Numbered from the stretch's first letter, positions 20,310-31,694 are shown. The stretch: 64,000 bases of DNA from Klebsiella pneumoniae (GCF_000742135.1 NZ_KN046818.1:558841-622840), one strand, 5' to 3'. Program-made: numbers and translations. The notes: generated by a model not told the origin, from the sequence alone.

Positions 20310-20343
20310 ATATTTTTGCATATATTCTAATATGCAAAAATAT
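20310..20343. promoter_or_regulatory. Perfect 14-bp palindrome in the MFS/lysR divergent control region
   Basis: ATATTTTTGCATAT at 20310-20323 and its exact complement at 20330-20343 are separated by six bases, 24 bp upstream of the MFS start. The size and position suit a regulator operator, most simply for the divergent LysR protein. It could also fold in the MFS leader mRNA. The rest of the 231-base gap is AT-rich and has a second, weaker dyad (ATGAATG at 20368-20374, CATTCAT at 20391-20397). Confidence 0.55.
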
Positions 20344-20517
20344 CTCAAGGAGCTATAGGTAGTATCTATGAATGGCAATGCCTTGTGGCACATTCATGCC
20401 CTTCGTCAAATAATATTTGATGTAACGCCGATATTTACCCGTTCATGCGCATTATTGGTGGCTTGCATGGTATATTAGCGTCAGTGCATTTATTCTTATA
20501 TTATACGGGTAAAAATA

Positions 20518-21414
20518 ATGAACCTAAAGCAACTTTATTATTTTAAACGTCTGTCTGAAACTGAGCATTACACCGAAGCCGCCTCCAGTCTGTGCATCAC
20601 CCAGCCCTCGCTAAGCCACGCGATATCGGAGCTGGAGAAGGAGTTAGGGGTCGCGCTATTCGCCAGACAGGGGCGGAACGTAAAAATTACCCAAAACGGC
20701 AAGCGTTTTTTGCCGTATGTTGAAGATGCGCTGGCCTCGCTGGAGAACGGACGCATGATATTGCAAAAAAATGGCGCTGAGAATAAAGAGAATATTCGCA
20801 TCGCCTTTATTTACACGATGGGGGAGTATGTTGTTCCACAGTTAATTAATAAATATTCTCTTTCACCTGAATGTCACAATGTGACTTTTTCTTTTACTCA
20901 AGGGACATCGCTGACGCTGTTGCAGGAGCTGAAGGCCGGAAAAGTCGATCTGGCGATCTGCTCTTATATTGCCGATGAACCCGATATCGATTTTATTCCG
21001 GTGATCCAGCAGGAACTGGTGGTGGTCACGGCAAAGGATCATCCGCTGGCCCGGCTATATGAACATGAAGTCGATCTGGTGGAGACGATTCATTATCCGT
21101 ATATCTATTTTTCAGAAAATAGCGGCTTACGTCCGTTTATCGATAATGTATTTATGCAGCAAAAGCTGGTGCCGGAGATCGCCTGCTATGTGGATGAGGA
21201 TACGGCGATGGCCGGGCTGGTGAGTATTGACTACGGGATCGCGATTATGCCGCGCATCACCGCGCTCTCCTATTACAACGTCCATATCCTGAAGATTAAA
21301 AACACCATCCCCCCCCGCTATATCTATCTGGCGACCATGAAAGACAAGGGGCTCTCTCCGGCGCTGGAGTCATTTAAAAATGTGGTTATCCACGATAGCC
21401 AGAAGATCTGTTAA
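20518..21414 (+). CDS. LysR-type transcriptional regulator of the accessory module
   Basis: A 298-residue regulator with an N-terminal LysR winged helix-turn-helix (LKQLYYFKRLSETEHYTEAA, then QPSLSHAISELEKELG) and a C-terminal substrate-binding-type effector domain. It starts at 20518 with MNLKQLYYFKRL. Divergent from the MFS symporter and convergent with the aroD-type gene, it is the obvious candidate regulator for both transcription units. The effector is not predictable from sequence; a quinate, shikimate or dehydroshikimate signal would fit its neighbours. Its codon use is more AT-rich than the core genes around it. Confidence 0.88.
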   Translation: MNLKQLYYFKRLSETEHYTEAASSLCITQPSLSHAISELEKELGVALFARQGRNVKITQNGKRFLPYVEDALASLENGRMILQKNGAENKENIRIAFIYTMGEYVVPQLINKYSLSPECHNVTFSFTQGTSLTLLQELKAGKVDLAICSYIADEPDIDFIPVIQQELVVVTAKDHPLARLYEHEVDLVETIHYPYIYFSENSGLRPFIDNVFMQQKLVPEIACYVDEDTAMAGLVSIDYGIAIMPRITALSYYNVHILKIKNTIPPRYIYLATMKDKGLSPALESFKNVVIHDSQKIC

Positions 21415-21415
21415 C

Positions 21416-21446
21416 GGATGGCCCGGATGTGACCTCCGGGCCATCC
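21416..21446. terminator. Bidirectional terminator hairpin between lysR and aroD-type gene
   Basis: A perfect 12-bp stem (GGATGGCCCGGA, 7-base loop, TCCGGGCCATCC) lies between two convergent stop codons. The T-run is poor, but the strength and position of the stem suggest a shared terminator. Confidence 0.65.
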
Positions 21447-21451
21447 GGATA

Positions 21452-22207
21452 TCAGGAGAGAATATCCATCACTTCACGCAGCTTAGCGATGGCGATCTGC
21501 CCCGGCGCGGAGGCCTGACCAACGGTACCGAAGGTCATCGCCGAACCGAACAAGCGCCCGGTGACCCGGCTAACGCCACCGGATTTGCCCATCGACATGG
21601 TGATCAGCGGACGCGTCGCATACTTCTCTTTCATGGTCAGCGTGGCGGCGAGCAAGGTGAGTACGTCCTGCGGCGACTGCGGCATCACCGCGATCTTCGG
21701 CAGATCGGCCCCCAGATCCTGCATGCGGCGCAGGCGATAGATAATATCTTCCTGAGCGGGGGTCTTATGGAAATCATGATTACTCATGATCACCTTGACG
21801 CCCGCGGCATGCGCATCGTCAACCAGCGCGCGGATCTGCGCTTCATCATTGAACAGTTCGATATCGATAACATCAACCAGTCCACTGCGTGCGGCCTCGC
21901 GGTTGAGCGCAAAATAGGCTTCGTCGCTGAGCTCGGTTTCGCCACCTTCTTTCTTACTGCGGAAGGTAAACAGCAGCGGAAGCGCTTTCAGCGCGCCACG
22001 GATTTCCGCCAGCGCGGCCATCACCTGGGCCATCTCTCTGACCTGGGCAAAGTGGTCAACGCGCCATTCGATAATATCAGCGCCGGCATCGACCAGGCCG
22101 TGGGCGTTACCCAGTATCTCATCCAGGGTTTTACCGATCAGCGGTACACAAATGAGGGTTTCCCCTTCCTGAAAGGTGATGTTCTTTACGGTTACTGCAT
22201 TTGTCAT
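21452..22207 (-). CDS. aroD: Type I 3-dehydroquinate dehydratase (AroD family)
   Basis: Interconverts 3-dehydroquinate and 3-dehydroshikimate by a Schiff-base mechanism. K171 (LPKIAVMPQS) and H144 (SNHDFHKT) match the catalytic Lys and His of E. coli AroD; the EWRVDHF, LLFTFRS and ITMSMGK blocks are intact. The start at 22207 (MTNAVTVKN, 251 residues) resembles E. coli AroD; a start four codons upstream (22219) is also possible. It is the last gene of a four-gene operon with a YdiB-like dehydrogenase and a transporter. Whether it is the only dehydroquinase of the genome or a catabolic copy cannot be told from this window. Confidence 0.93.
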   Translation of the reverse strand: MTNAVTVKNITFQEGETLICVPLIGKTLDEILGNAHGLVDAGADIIEWRVDHFAQVREMAQVMAALAEIRGALKALPLLFTFRSKKEGGETELSDEAYFALNREAARSGLVDVIDIELFNDEAQIRALVDDAHAAGVKVIMSNHDFHKTPAQEDIIYRLRRMQDLGADLPKIAVMPQSPQDVLTLLAATLTMKEKYATRPLITMSMGKSGGVSRVTGRLFGSAMTFGTVGQASAPGQIAIAKLREVMDILS

Positions 22208-22237
22208 GTAGGTATCCATTATTTTTCGCGTTGTACT

Positions 22238-23452
22238 TCAGGCGGTGACTGCGGTGCGTGACACTTTTTGCGCCGCCCGAGCCTGCAGTTGACGATAGCC
22301 GATGTACAGGGCGATCACAAAGCCGATAACGGCGATCAGAAAATCAAACCACATAATGCTGGCAATACTGATCTGCGAAAGCTTTGCGGTGATCAACGGG
22401 ATCGTGAAGCTGGCGATACTGCCGGCAGTGTAGAAGATGCCGGTTGCTTTGCCTTTTCCATTCGGGAAGCTCATCGCCATGATTGTCGCACCCAGCTGCA
22501 GCACTCCGCCAGCGGCGGCAAAGCCGATGACAAAAGCAAAGCCGGTCACCATCATCGGCGTCGGGAACAGGCACACCAACAGCAGCGAAATCATCGACAG
22601 GCCAGTATAAATAATCATCGCAATGGCCGAGCTAAACACCTCTTTGACGAAGGCGGCAGTTACAAAGACGCAGACCAGCGAGCCGACGGTATAGATGCTA
22701 AGCAGTTTAATCGCCGAGGCATAGGGCAGGCCGACGACGAACTGGCCGTACTGCGCCAGCCATTGGCTGACCAGATAGAAGGTCGCCATGCCGATATAAC
22801 CGTACAGGGTGAAGATCACCATATCCAGCTTATTAGCCTGTGGCTGGACGGCTGTTTCCGCCTGTGCCGTAGGGGCTTCCTCTTTTTTCGCCGCCTGGCT
22901 GTCAGGGAACGGCATTTTAAGCAGATAAATCCCGCTCAGTACAAAGAGCGCTGCCGCAATCACGAACGACCAGCCGAACCACAGATTTGCCCATATCAGG
23001 AAGCTGATAATGAACGGCAACAGGAACTGCCCTGCAGAGACGAAGGCTTTGATCAGCACGTTGGCCCGGCTGGCAGAGTGCGGGAAAGATTCCATCAGCG
23101 CCGGATAGGTACCGGAGTCGAGGAAGCTGTTCGCCAGGCCCGCCATAATGCCGAACACGTAAGCCAGATAGATATTTTTGGTCAGCAGGATGCCGACGAA
23201 AAAGATCAGGTAACTCAGGATCCCAAGATAGATAAAGGGCTTGCGACCGAAGCGATCCGACAGGAAGCCGGTCACGATGGTTGCCAGTTTGCCGATACCT
23301 AACGAGGAGATCACCACCGATACGCCAGCCGCGTCCGTTCCCCACTGTTCCTGAAGATGGGCCATGTTGAGGGTGATTAACAGCACCCCCATACCGTGGA
23401 TCAGGTAGTTGAGGTACAGCCCTGCCGCAGTAGGGATGTATTTATTTTTCAT
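22238..23452 (-). CDS. MFS transporter, YdiM/YdiN-like
   Basis: A 404-residue MFS protein with LNYLIHGMGVLLITLNM at helix 1, the cytoplasmic-loop motif GFLSDRFGRKP, and NSFLDSGTYPALMESFP. The layout is like E. coli YdiM and YdiN, whose genes also neighbour ydiB and aroD. The start was taken as the second of two adjacent ATGs (23452) because AGAGG then has a six-base spacing. The substrate is unknown; a hydroaromatic acid or a product of the pathway is the simplest guess. Only 10 bases separate it from the upstream dehydrogenase gene. Confidence 0.85.
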   Translation of the reverse strand: MKNKYIPTAAGLYLNYLIHGMGVLLITLNMAHLQEQWGTDAAGVSVVISSLGIGKLATIVTGFLSDRFGRKPFIYLGILSYLIFFVGILLTKNIYLAYVFGIMAGLANSFLDSGTYPALMESFPHSASRANVLIKAFVSAGQFLLPFIISFLIWANLWFGWSFVIAAALFVLSGIYLLKMPFPDSQAAKKEEAPTAQAETAVQPQANKLDMVIFTLYGYIGMATFYLVSQWLAQYGQFVVGLPYASAIKLLSIYTVGSLVCVFVTAAFVKEVFSSAIAMIIYTGLSMISLLLVCLFPTPMMVTGFAFVIGFAAAGGVLQLGATIMAMSFPNGKGKATGIFYTAGSIASFTIPLITAKLSQISIASIMWFDFLIAVIGFVIALYIGYRQLQARAAQKVSRTAVTA

Positions 23453-23462
23453 CATTCGCCTC

Positions 23463-24326
23463 TTAGAACAGAATGCTCTTGATGTAATCAACCGGCATCT
23501 GTTTGCCCGTCCAGATTTCGAACGCGCGCGCGCCTTGCCACAGCATCATCCCCAGGCCGTTCAGCGTGCGGCAGCCTTTTTTCTCGGCCACTTCCAGCAG
23601 GTGGGTTTTGCGCGGGTTGTAGACGACGTCGGAGACGATCAGGTCCGGAAGCAGGAAGCTGTCGTCAGGTAGCAGCATCTGGCCTTCGAACGGCTTCATG
23701 CCGACCCCGGTGGCATTGGTCAGGATCACGCTGCTGTCAATTTCGGCGCGCAGCTTGTCATGATCGTCGAGATCGAACAGATGGATCTCGCAGTCGGTGT
23801 TGTGGCGGATCTTGGCCACGGTTTCTTCTGCGTTAGCGAAGAATTTATCGCGACGGTTAAAGATGGAGATCGCCTTCACGCCATCCAGTGCTGCCTGGAC
23901 GCAGAGCGCCGTTGCCGCGCCGCCGGCGCCGAGTACGGTCATCTTCTTGCCGATGATATCGATACCGGCTTCGCTAAGGGCGCGCATGTAGCCGGTGCCA
24001 TCGGTGATATGTCCGGTCAGTACGCCGTCGTCGTTGACCACGGTATTGACCGCCCCGACCAGCTGTGCCGCCGGCGACAGTTTATCGAGATACTGGCAAA
24101 TCTCGGTTTTGTTCGGCATAGAGACGTTAAAGCCGCGCAGCTTCATCGCCCGGAAGCCCTGCACCACGTCTTTTAGCTCCTGGTTACCGACTTCAAAAGC
24201 GAGATAGACGTAGTCCAGCCCGAGATGGGCGAAAGCCTCGTTGTGCATGGTGGGCGACATGCTGTGACGAATCGGGGTGGCGATCAGGCCAATCAGCTCA
24301 GTGTGTCCAGTAATACGTTCTGCCAT
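23463..24326 (-). CDS. Quinate/shikimate dehydrogenase family protein (YdiB-like)
   Basis: A 287-residue member of the AroE/YdiB family, nearest in style to E. coli YdiB (288). It has the N-terminal RHSMSP substrate loop, MPNK with catalytic K73, D109, the VLGAGGAATA dinucleotide loop and NRRDKFF, which in YdiB allows NAD as well as NADP. The canonical NTDG motif reads ITDG (I107), so a conserved Asn is replaced. The start at 24326 (MAERITGHTELIGL) has GAGGAT ahead; a TTG start at 24341 overlapping the upstream gene is less likely. It probably oxidises or reduces quinate/shikimate-type acids; the direction in the cell is unknown. Confidence 0.88.
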   Translation of the reverse strand: MAERITGHTELIGLIATPIRHSMSPTMHNEAFAHLGLDYVYLAFEVGNQELKDVVQGFRAMKLRGFNVSMPNKTEICQYLDKLSPAAQLVGAVNTVVNDDGVLTGHITDGTGYMRALSEAGIDIIGKKMTVLGAGGAATALCVQAALDGVKAISIFNRRDKFFANAEETVAKIRHNTDCEIHLFDLDDHDKLRAEIDSSVILTNATGVGMKPFEGQMLLPDDSFLLPDLIVSDVVYNPRKTHLLEVAEKKGCRTLNGLGMMLWQGARAFEIWTGKQMPVDYIKSILF

Positions 24327-24337
24327 GACAAAAATCC

Positions 24338-26371
24338 TCAATAAGTTAGAAAGGGAATTCGTTGTGCTTCGCGGCTGCCCAGCGCACCCATGTCTTCCAG
24401 TGCATCCAGTACGTTGCGGCCTTCGCGGACGCCATCGATAATGCGTCGCGCCATCACGCTGTCGCCGATGTTCATGATTTTGACGTTATTGGCATTGGCC
24501 CAGCGCTCGATCTCGTCGAGACCCGTCCGGTTGGCGCGCATCCCCAGACAGACAAAGCCGTAGTCGAAGGGAATATCGAAGGTTTGCTGTGTATTTTTCA
24601 CCTGGAAATGGTCGGCAGCGACCGCCATCAGTTGGGTATTCATGTGCTGTTCGACCTGGTGCTCGTCGAGCATGGTCAACATGGCATTTTTGGTAATGAT
24701 GTCGAGATCGCGGCCGGCGGCGTCCTGCATCTCGATTAGCACCGCCTGTGCGCCGCGAGCGGTAAAGTATTCGATAACGTCAAGGCCAACGGCGCCGGCG
24801 CCGACTACGGCGATGCGTTTGCCCTTGATATCGGTAAATTTCGCCAGATTGTCGATCATGCCGGTAATGGAAAAGATCTTGCCGTTCTCGACGTCAATGT
24901 TTTCCCGCAAGCCTTCAATGGGCGGCAGCAGCGGCGTTGAGCCGGTGGCGTTGACAATCAGATGCGGACGCAGGGCGGAAACTGAAGCCACGTCGGCCCG
25001 CTTGCCGATCTGCAGCATCAGGTTGTCCAGCGAGGCGATACGATTTTTCATAAACTGCGGGAAATCAGCGATGCGTTTTTTCTCCGGCAGGCGGGAGATT
25101 TCGCTGGCGAGGCCGCCGACGTGGTTTTTCGCTTCCAGCAGCCAGGTATGGCAACCAACTTCCGCCGCGGTGCAGGCGGCTTCCATCCCGGCGGTGCCGG
25201 CGCCGATGACCACCACGTTAGTGTCGCGATTCACGCGCCGCATTTTATAGGCGTCACCGTGAATAATATCCGGGTTAATCGAACAGCGCAGCGGGCGCGA
25301 GCGGGCGATGCGATGGTCGGCGCAGCCGATGTTGCAGGAGATACATTTGCGCATCAGACGCTCTTTTCCGCCTTGCACTTTCTGCACCCACTCCGGCTCG
25401 GCAATCAGACCGCGGCCAATGGCGATAAGATCGGCATCGCCGCTGGCGAGGATATCTTCGGCTACCTGCGGAGTGCGAATATTGCCGGCGATGACGGTGG
25501 GTTTATGGAATTTATCGCGCACCGCGCGGGAGAGATAGCGCTTCCAGCCATCCTCCAGCGACATCTGATCGATTTGCAGATTCAGGTTATCGTTCTGCGC
25601 CGCAGAGACGTTGATGATATCGACCTTCTCCTGGCAGAGCTCAAGAATACGCAGGGAATCTTCGAGGGTATTGCCGCCCTTGAGGAAGTCGTCGGCGCTG
25701 ATGCGCAGGCTGACCGGAAAACGCGGCCCCACGCAGGCGCGCACTTTATCGACAATCAGACTCAATATCCGGGTGCGATTTTCGACGCTGCCGCCAAATT
25801 CATCAGTGCGCTTATTAAACAGCGGCGATAAAAACTGGCTAATTAAATAGGAGTGACCGGCATGAATTTCGACGCAGTCAAAACCTGCGCGCCGAACGCG
25901 CTCCGCGGCGTCACCAAATTTTTCTACCGCATGATATATTTCCTCATGGGTCATCGGACGCGGAATATTACCGTGCTTCTTCGACGGTGTTGTAGAAGAG
26001 GAGAGCGGCGTCTGGCCTTCCAGTCGGTAGGCATAAGCGGAAGCGCCGGCATGATTTAACTGAATGGATACGCAGGCGCCATGTTTATGCAGGGTCTCGG
26101 TTAATTTAAACAGCCGTGGAATATATTGATCGTTATCGATGCGCAGTTGGGTGGTGCCGTTGGAGGCGAAGGGGAAATCAATACAAATATTTTCGATGGT
26201 GATAAGCCCGGTGCCGCCTTTGGCCCGCAGTTCGTAGTATTCCAGCTGTTCCTGCGACACCTCGCCATTGAGCGTGGCCATATTGGTGCCCATAGGGGGC
26301 ATAATAATGCGGTTTTTTAACGTCATACCGTTGATGGTCAACGGACTGAAAAGGTGCGGATAGTGGCTCAT
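24338..26371 (-). CDS. NADH:flavin oxidoreductase, Old Yellow Enzyme family with 4Fe-4S and FAD domains (FadH/FldZ/BaiCD type)
   Basis: A 677-residue, three-part reductase. Residues 1-330 form an FMN-binding TIM barrel with the active-site HAGHSYLISQFLSP block (Y175). Then comes the cluster motif C343-x2-C346-x3-C350-x12-C363. Two Rossmann folds (GAGTAG at 390-395, GAGAVG at 524-529) bind FAD and the nicotinamide cofactor. Relatives reduce activated C=C bonds (2,4-dienoyl-CoA, cinnamate, bile acid enones). In this operon a double bond of a shikimate-type acid is an attractive substrate, but this is inference. First gene of the operon; 11 bases from the next. Confidence 0.9.
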   Translation of the reverse strand: MSHYPHLFSPLTINGMTLKNRIIMPPMGTNMATLNGEVSQEQLEYYELRAKGGTGLITIENICIDFPFASNGTTQLRIDNDQYIPRLFKLTETLHKHGACVSIQLNHAGASAYAYRLEGQTPLSSSTTPSKKHGNIPRPMTHEEIYHAVEKFGDAAERVRRAGFDCVEIHAGHSYLISQFLSPLFNKRTDEFGGSVENRTRILSLIVDKVRACVGPRFPVSLRISADDFLKGGNTLEDSLRILELCQEKVDIINVSAAQNDNLNLQIDQMSLEDGWKRYLSRAVRDKFHKPTVIAGNIRTPQVAEDILASGDADLIAIGRGLIAEPEWVQKVQGGKERLMRKCISCNIGCADHRIARSRPLRCSINPDIIHGDAYKMRRVNRDTNVVVIGAGTAGMEAACTAAEVGCHTWLLEAKNHVGGLASEISRLPEKKRIADFPQFMKNRIASLDNLMLQIGKRADVASVSALRPHLIVNATGSTPLLPPIEGLRENIDVENGKIFSITGMIDNLAKFTDIKGKRIAVVGAGAVGLDVIEYFTARGAQAVLIEMQDAAGRDLDIITKNAMLTMLDEHQVEQHMNTQLMAVAADHFQVKNTQQTFDIPFDYGFVCLGMRANRTGLDEIERWANANNVKIMNIGDSVMARRIIDGVREGRNVLDALEDMGALGSREAQRIPFLTY

Positions 26372-26734
26372 CTCTTCTCTCCACAGGAGGCCGGGAGGCC
26401 GATATGCGGGGCCCAGGCGTGTCCTTAGTTAATATTTCTCTGTGGCAAAAGATAACGAGGGGAAAAATCGAAAAATAATGCTTTTTTTTGTGCATAGCCA
26501 TAGGGGTTCTCTATGAGATTAACGCTTTCTTCACATTCTTATATTTTTATATTAAACACTCGTGCCTTATTTTTACTTGCAGTGCAGGGAAAATACATAA
26601 ACAGTGCTGGAGAAGGGGAGGAAAGCGGAATAATTCTTCTTTAGGCGGTAGGGCAGGGTGGCGGTAAGGTCTGACAATCAGCAAATTAAAATTGGTTTTT
26701 GTGCGTGAGATCGCAATTTTCTCCGCAATAAAAT
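26372..26734. other. AT-rich gap between leuD terminator and oxidoreductase start
   Basis: This must hold the promoter of the four-gene operon on the minus strand. It is clearly AT-rich in its middle part (about 26450-26740). A GC-rich tandem GGAGGCCGGGAGGCC (26385-26399) lies in the leader close to the start codon. I could not assign a convincing promoter or a complete CRP or FNR site by eye, and no gene is supported. Confidence 0.5.
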
Positions 26735-26759
26735 AAAAAGCCCGATCAAATGACCGGGC
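26735..26759 (-). terminator. leu operon terminator
   Basis: On the minus strand, GCCCGGTCATTTGATCGGGC forms a stem-loop followed by five T, eight bases after the leuD stop codon. It has the standard Rho-independent form. Confidence 0.9.
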
Positions 26760-26766
26760 CCAAAGG

Positions 26767-27372
26767 TTAATTCATAAACGCCGGCAGCTTGCGTTCATAG
26801 TCGGAGATCGCCGCTTCATGCTGCAGCGTCAGGCCGATGCTATCCAGGCCGTTGAGCATGCAGTGGCGGCGGAAATCGTCGATCTTAAAGCTGTAGGTTT
26901 TATCCCCGGCTTTAACTACCTGCGCTTCCAGATCCACTTCAAACGTAATGCCCGGGTTGGCCTGCACCAGCTTGAACAGCTCGTCGACCTGCTCGTCGCT
27001 CAGGGTCACCGGCAGCAGCTGGTTATTGAAGCTGTTGCCGTAAAAGATATCGGCAAAGCTCGGGGCGATAACGACCTTAAAGCCGTAATCGGTCAGCGCC
27101 CACGGCGCGTGCTCGCGCGAGGAGCCGCAGCCGAAGTTTTCCCGCGCCAGCAGTATCGATGCCCCCTGGTACTCAGGAAAATTCAGCACGAACTCCGGGT
27201 TCGGCTGTTGACCTTTATCGTCGAGAAAGCGCCAGTCGTTAAACAGGTGCGCGCCAAAGCCGGTGCGGGTGACCTTCTGCAAAAATTGCTTAGGGATGAT
27301 CGCGTCGGTATCGACGTTTGCAGCATCCAGCGGAACCACCAGGCCGGTATGTTGGGTAAATTTCTCTGCCAT
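26767..27372 (-). CDS. leuD: 3-isopropylmalate dehydratase small subunit
   Basis: Forms isopropylmalate isomerase with LeuC, converting 2- to 3-isopropylmalate in leucine synthesis. At 201 residues it equals E. coli. The aconitase swivel-domain blocks [13 protein letters not shown] and [15 protein letters not shown] are intact. It starts at 27372 with [20 protein letters not shown] and lies 10 bases behind leuC. Last gene of leuLABCD. Confidence 0.97.
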   Translation of the reverse strand: MAEKFTQHTGLVVPLDAANVDTDAIIPKQFLQKVTRTGFGAHLFNDWRFLDDKGQQPNPEFVLNFPEYQGASILLARENFGCGSSREHAPWALTDYGFKVVIAPSFADIFYGNSFNNQLLPVTLSDEQVDELFKLVQANPGITFEVDLEAQVVKAGDKTYSFKIDDFRRHCMLNGLDSIGLTLQHEAAISDYERKLPAFMN

Positions 27373-27382
27373 GATGGTCTCC

Positions 27383-28783
27383 TTACTTCAGATTACGGAT
27401 ATCGGCGAAATGGCCGGTAACGGCTGCCGCCGCGGCCATTGCCGGGCTCACCAGGTGCGTGCGTCCGCCGCGGCCCTGACGGCCTTCAAAGTTACGGTTG
27501 CTGGTTGAGGCACAGCGTTCGCCCGGATTCAGGCGGTCATTATTCATTGCCAGACACATAGAGCAACCAGGTAAGCGCCACTCAAAGCCGGCTTCGATAA
27601 AGATCTTATCCAGACCTTCCGCTTCCGCCTGCGCTTTCACCGGACCAGAACCCGGCACCACCAGCGCCTGGACGCCCGGCGCCACTTTACGCCCTTTAGC
27701 GATTTCCGCCGCGGCGCGTAAATCTTCGATGCGCGAGTTGGTGCAGGAGCCGATAAACACTTTATCGATAGCGACTTCCGTCAGCGGGATCCCGGATTTC
27801 AGCCCCATATAGGCCAGCGCTTTTTCGGCGCTGGCGCGTTCCACCGGATCGCTGAACGACGCTGGATCGGGGATGTTATCCGTCACCGAGATCACCTGGC
27901 CCGGGTTGGTGCCCCAGGTCACCTGCGGGGCAATTTCCGCCGCCTGCAGCGTCACCACGGTATCAAACGTCGCGCCGTCGTCGGTTTTCAGGGTTTTCCA
28001 GTACGCTACGGCATCGTCAAAATCTTTGCCTTTCGGCGCATGCAGACGGCCGCGTACGTAATTGAAGGTGGTTTCGTCCGGCGCGACCAGGCCCGCTTTG
28101 GCGCCCATCTCGATCGCCATGTTGCACAGGGTCATACGCCCTTCCATGCTCAGATCGCGGATCGCTTCGCCGCAGAACTCAACCACATGGCCGGTGCCGC
28201 CGGCGCTACCGGTTTTACCAATGATGGCCAGCACGATATCTTTGGCGGTAATGCCCGGCGCCGCTTTGCCCTGGACTTCGATTTTCATGGTCTTCGCGCG
28301 GCCCTGTTTCAGGGTCTGGGTCGCCAGCACATGCTCCACTTCGGAGGTGCCGATACCGAACGCCAGCGCACCGAACGCGCCGTGGGTAGCGGTATGGGAG
28401 TCACCGCACACGATCGTCATCCCCGGCAGGGTAACCCCTTGTTCCGGGCCCATGACGTGGACGATGCCCTGATACGGGTGGTTCAGGTCGTACAGTTCAA
28501 CGCCGAACTCTTTACAGTTCTTAATCAGCTCCTGCATCTGAATGCGGGCCATCTCACCGGACGCGTTAATGTCTTTGGTCTGCGTCGAGACGTTATGATC
28601 CATGGTAGCGAAGGTTTTACCCGGCTGGCGCACCTGGCGGCCATGGGCGCGCAGGCCGTCAAACGCCTGCGGAGAGGTGACTTCGTGCACCAGATGGCGG
28701 TCGATATACAGCAGCGGGGTTTCGTTCTGCGCCTCATACACTACGTGCGCATCAAATAATTTTTCGTATAACGTCTTCGCCAT
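27383..28783 (-). CDS. leuC: 3-isopropylmalate dehydratase large subunit
   Basis: Catalytic iron-sulfur subunit of isopropylmalate isomerase. 466 residues, the E. coli length. The 4Fe-4S ligands are visible in FIGSCTNSR and the GCSMCLAMN pair. The [21 protein letters not shown] aconitase block is intact. It starts at 28783, two bases after leuB ends, which suggests translational coupling. Confidence 0.97.
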   Translation of the reverse strand: MAKTLYEKLFDAHVVYEAQNETPLLYIDRHLVHEVTSPQAFDGLRAHGRQVRQPGKTFATMDHNVSTQTKDINASGEMARIQMQELIKNCKEFGVELYDLNHPYQGIVHVMGPEQGVTLPGMTIVCGDSHTATHGAFGALAFGIGTSEVEHVLATQTLKQGRAKTMKIEVQGKAAPGITAKDIVLAIIGKTGSAGGTGHVVEFCGEAIRDLSMEGRMTLCNMAIEMGAKAGLVAPDETTFNYVRGRLHAPKGKDFDDAVAYWKTLKTDDGATFDTVVTLQAAEIAPQVTWGTNPGQVISVTDNIPDPASFSDPVERASAEKALAYMGLKSGIPLTEVAIDKVFIGSCTNSRIEDLRAAAEIAKGRKVAPGVQALVVPGSGPVKAQAEAEGLDKIFIEAGFEWRLPGCSMCLAMNNDRLNPGERCASTSNRNFEGRQGRGGRTHLVSPAMAAAAAVTGHFADIRNLK

Positions 28784-28785
28784 GA

Positions 28786-31448
<2,663 letters not shown>

Positions 31449-31493
31449 GGTTTGGATCCTTAGTCTGTGTCCTGGCGCCTTGTTGACGAGCAT

Positions 31494-31518
31494 AAAAAAA
31501 CCCGCGCCAAGGCGCGGG
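31494..31518 (-). terminator. leu attenuator terminator
   Basis: A perfect 8-bp stem (CCCGCGCC, two-base loop, GGCGCGGG) followed by seven T on the minus strand, between leuL and leuA. This is the terminator of leucine attenuation; ribosome stalling on leuL would favour the competing antiterminator. Confidence 0.92.
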
Positions 31519-31543
31519 TTTTATAGTCTTGCTGGAAGATGAC

Positions 31544-31630
31544 TTAACGATGAACGTCGCCCAACAGCCTACCGCGCAAATGGCATGCGTTTAGTAGTAG
31601 TAGGCTGGTGATACGAGCGGTGCGAATCAT
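31544..31630 (-). CDS. leuL: leu operon leader peptide
   Basis: A 28-residue leader, MIRTARITSLLLLNACHLRG and eight more residues, with four consecutive leucine codons, all the rare CTA. Scarce charged leucyl-tRNA should stall the ribosome there and prevent termination before leuA. Length and the LLLLNA block match E. coli LeuL. Confidence 0.92.
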   Translation of the reverse strand: MIRTARITSLLLLNACHLRGRLLGDVHR

Positions 31631-31664
31631 TGCGTCAAACTCCAGATGAAATCGTTATGCTTTT

Positions 31665-31694
31665 AGAGTTACTGGATAGCCGTTTTAAAGTCAA
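31665..31694 (-). promoter_or_regulatory. leuLABCD promoter
   Basis: On the minus strand, TTGACT (31689-31694) is followed 17 bases later by TAACTC in the stretch TATCCAGTAACTC. This resembles the E. coli/Salmonella leu promoter as I recall it. The transcript would begin about 30 bases before leuL. Confidence 0.65.

Noticed and set aside
22268-23302. 344-codon open frame on the plus strand
   Set aside because: Antisense to the MFS transporter gene; the translation is rich in His, Gln and Arg, typical of an antisense shadow of a membrane protein.
18976-26371. The accessory block as a recently mobilised genomic island
   Set aside because: No integrase, transposase, tRNA junction, direct repeats or strongly foreign base composition was seen. 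It looks like a stable genus-level difference.
26178-26501. 107-codon frame starting in the leader of the oxidoreductase operon
   Set aside because: Most of it overlaps the oxidoreductase gene out of frame; no homology recognised. A short leader peptide from its first codons cannot be excluded.
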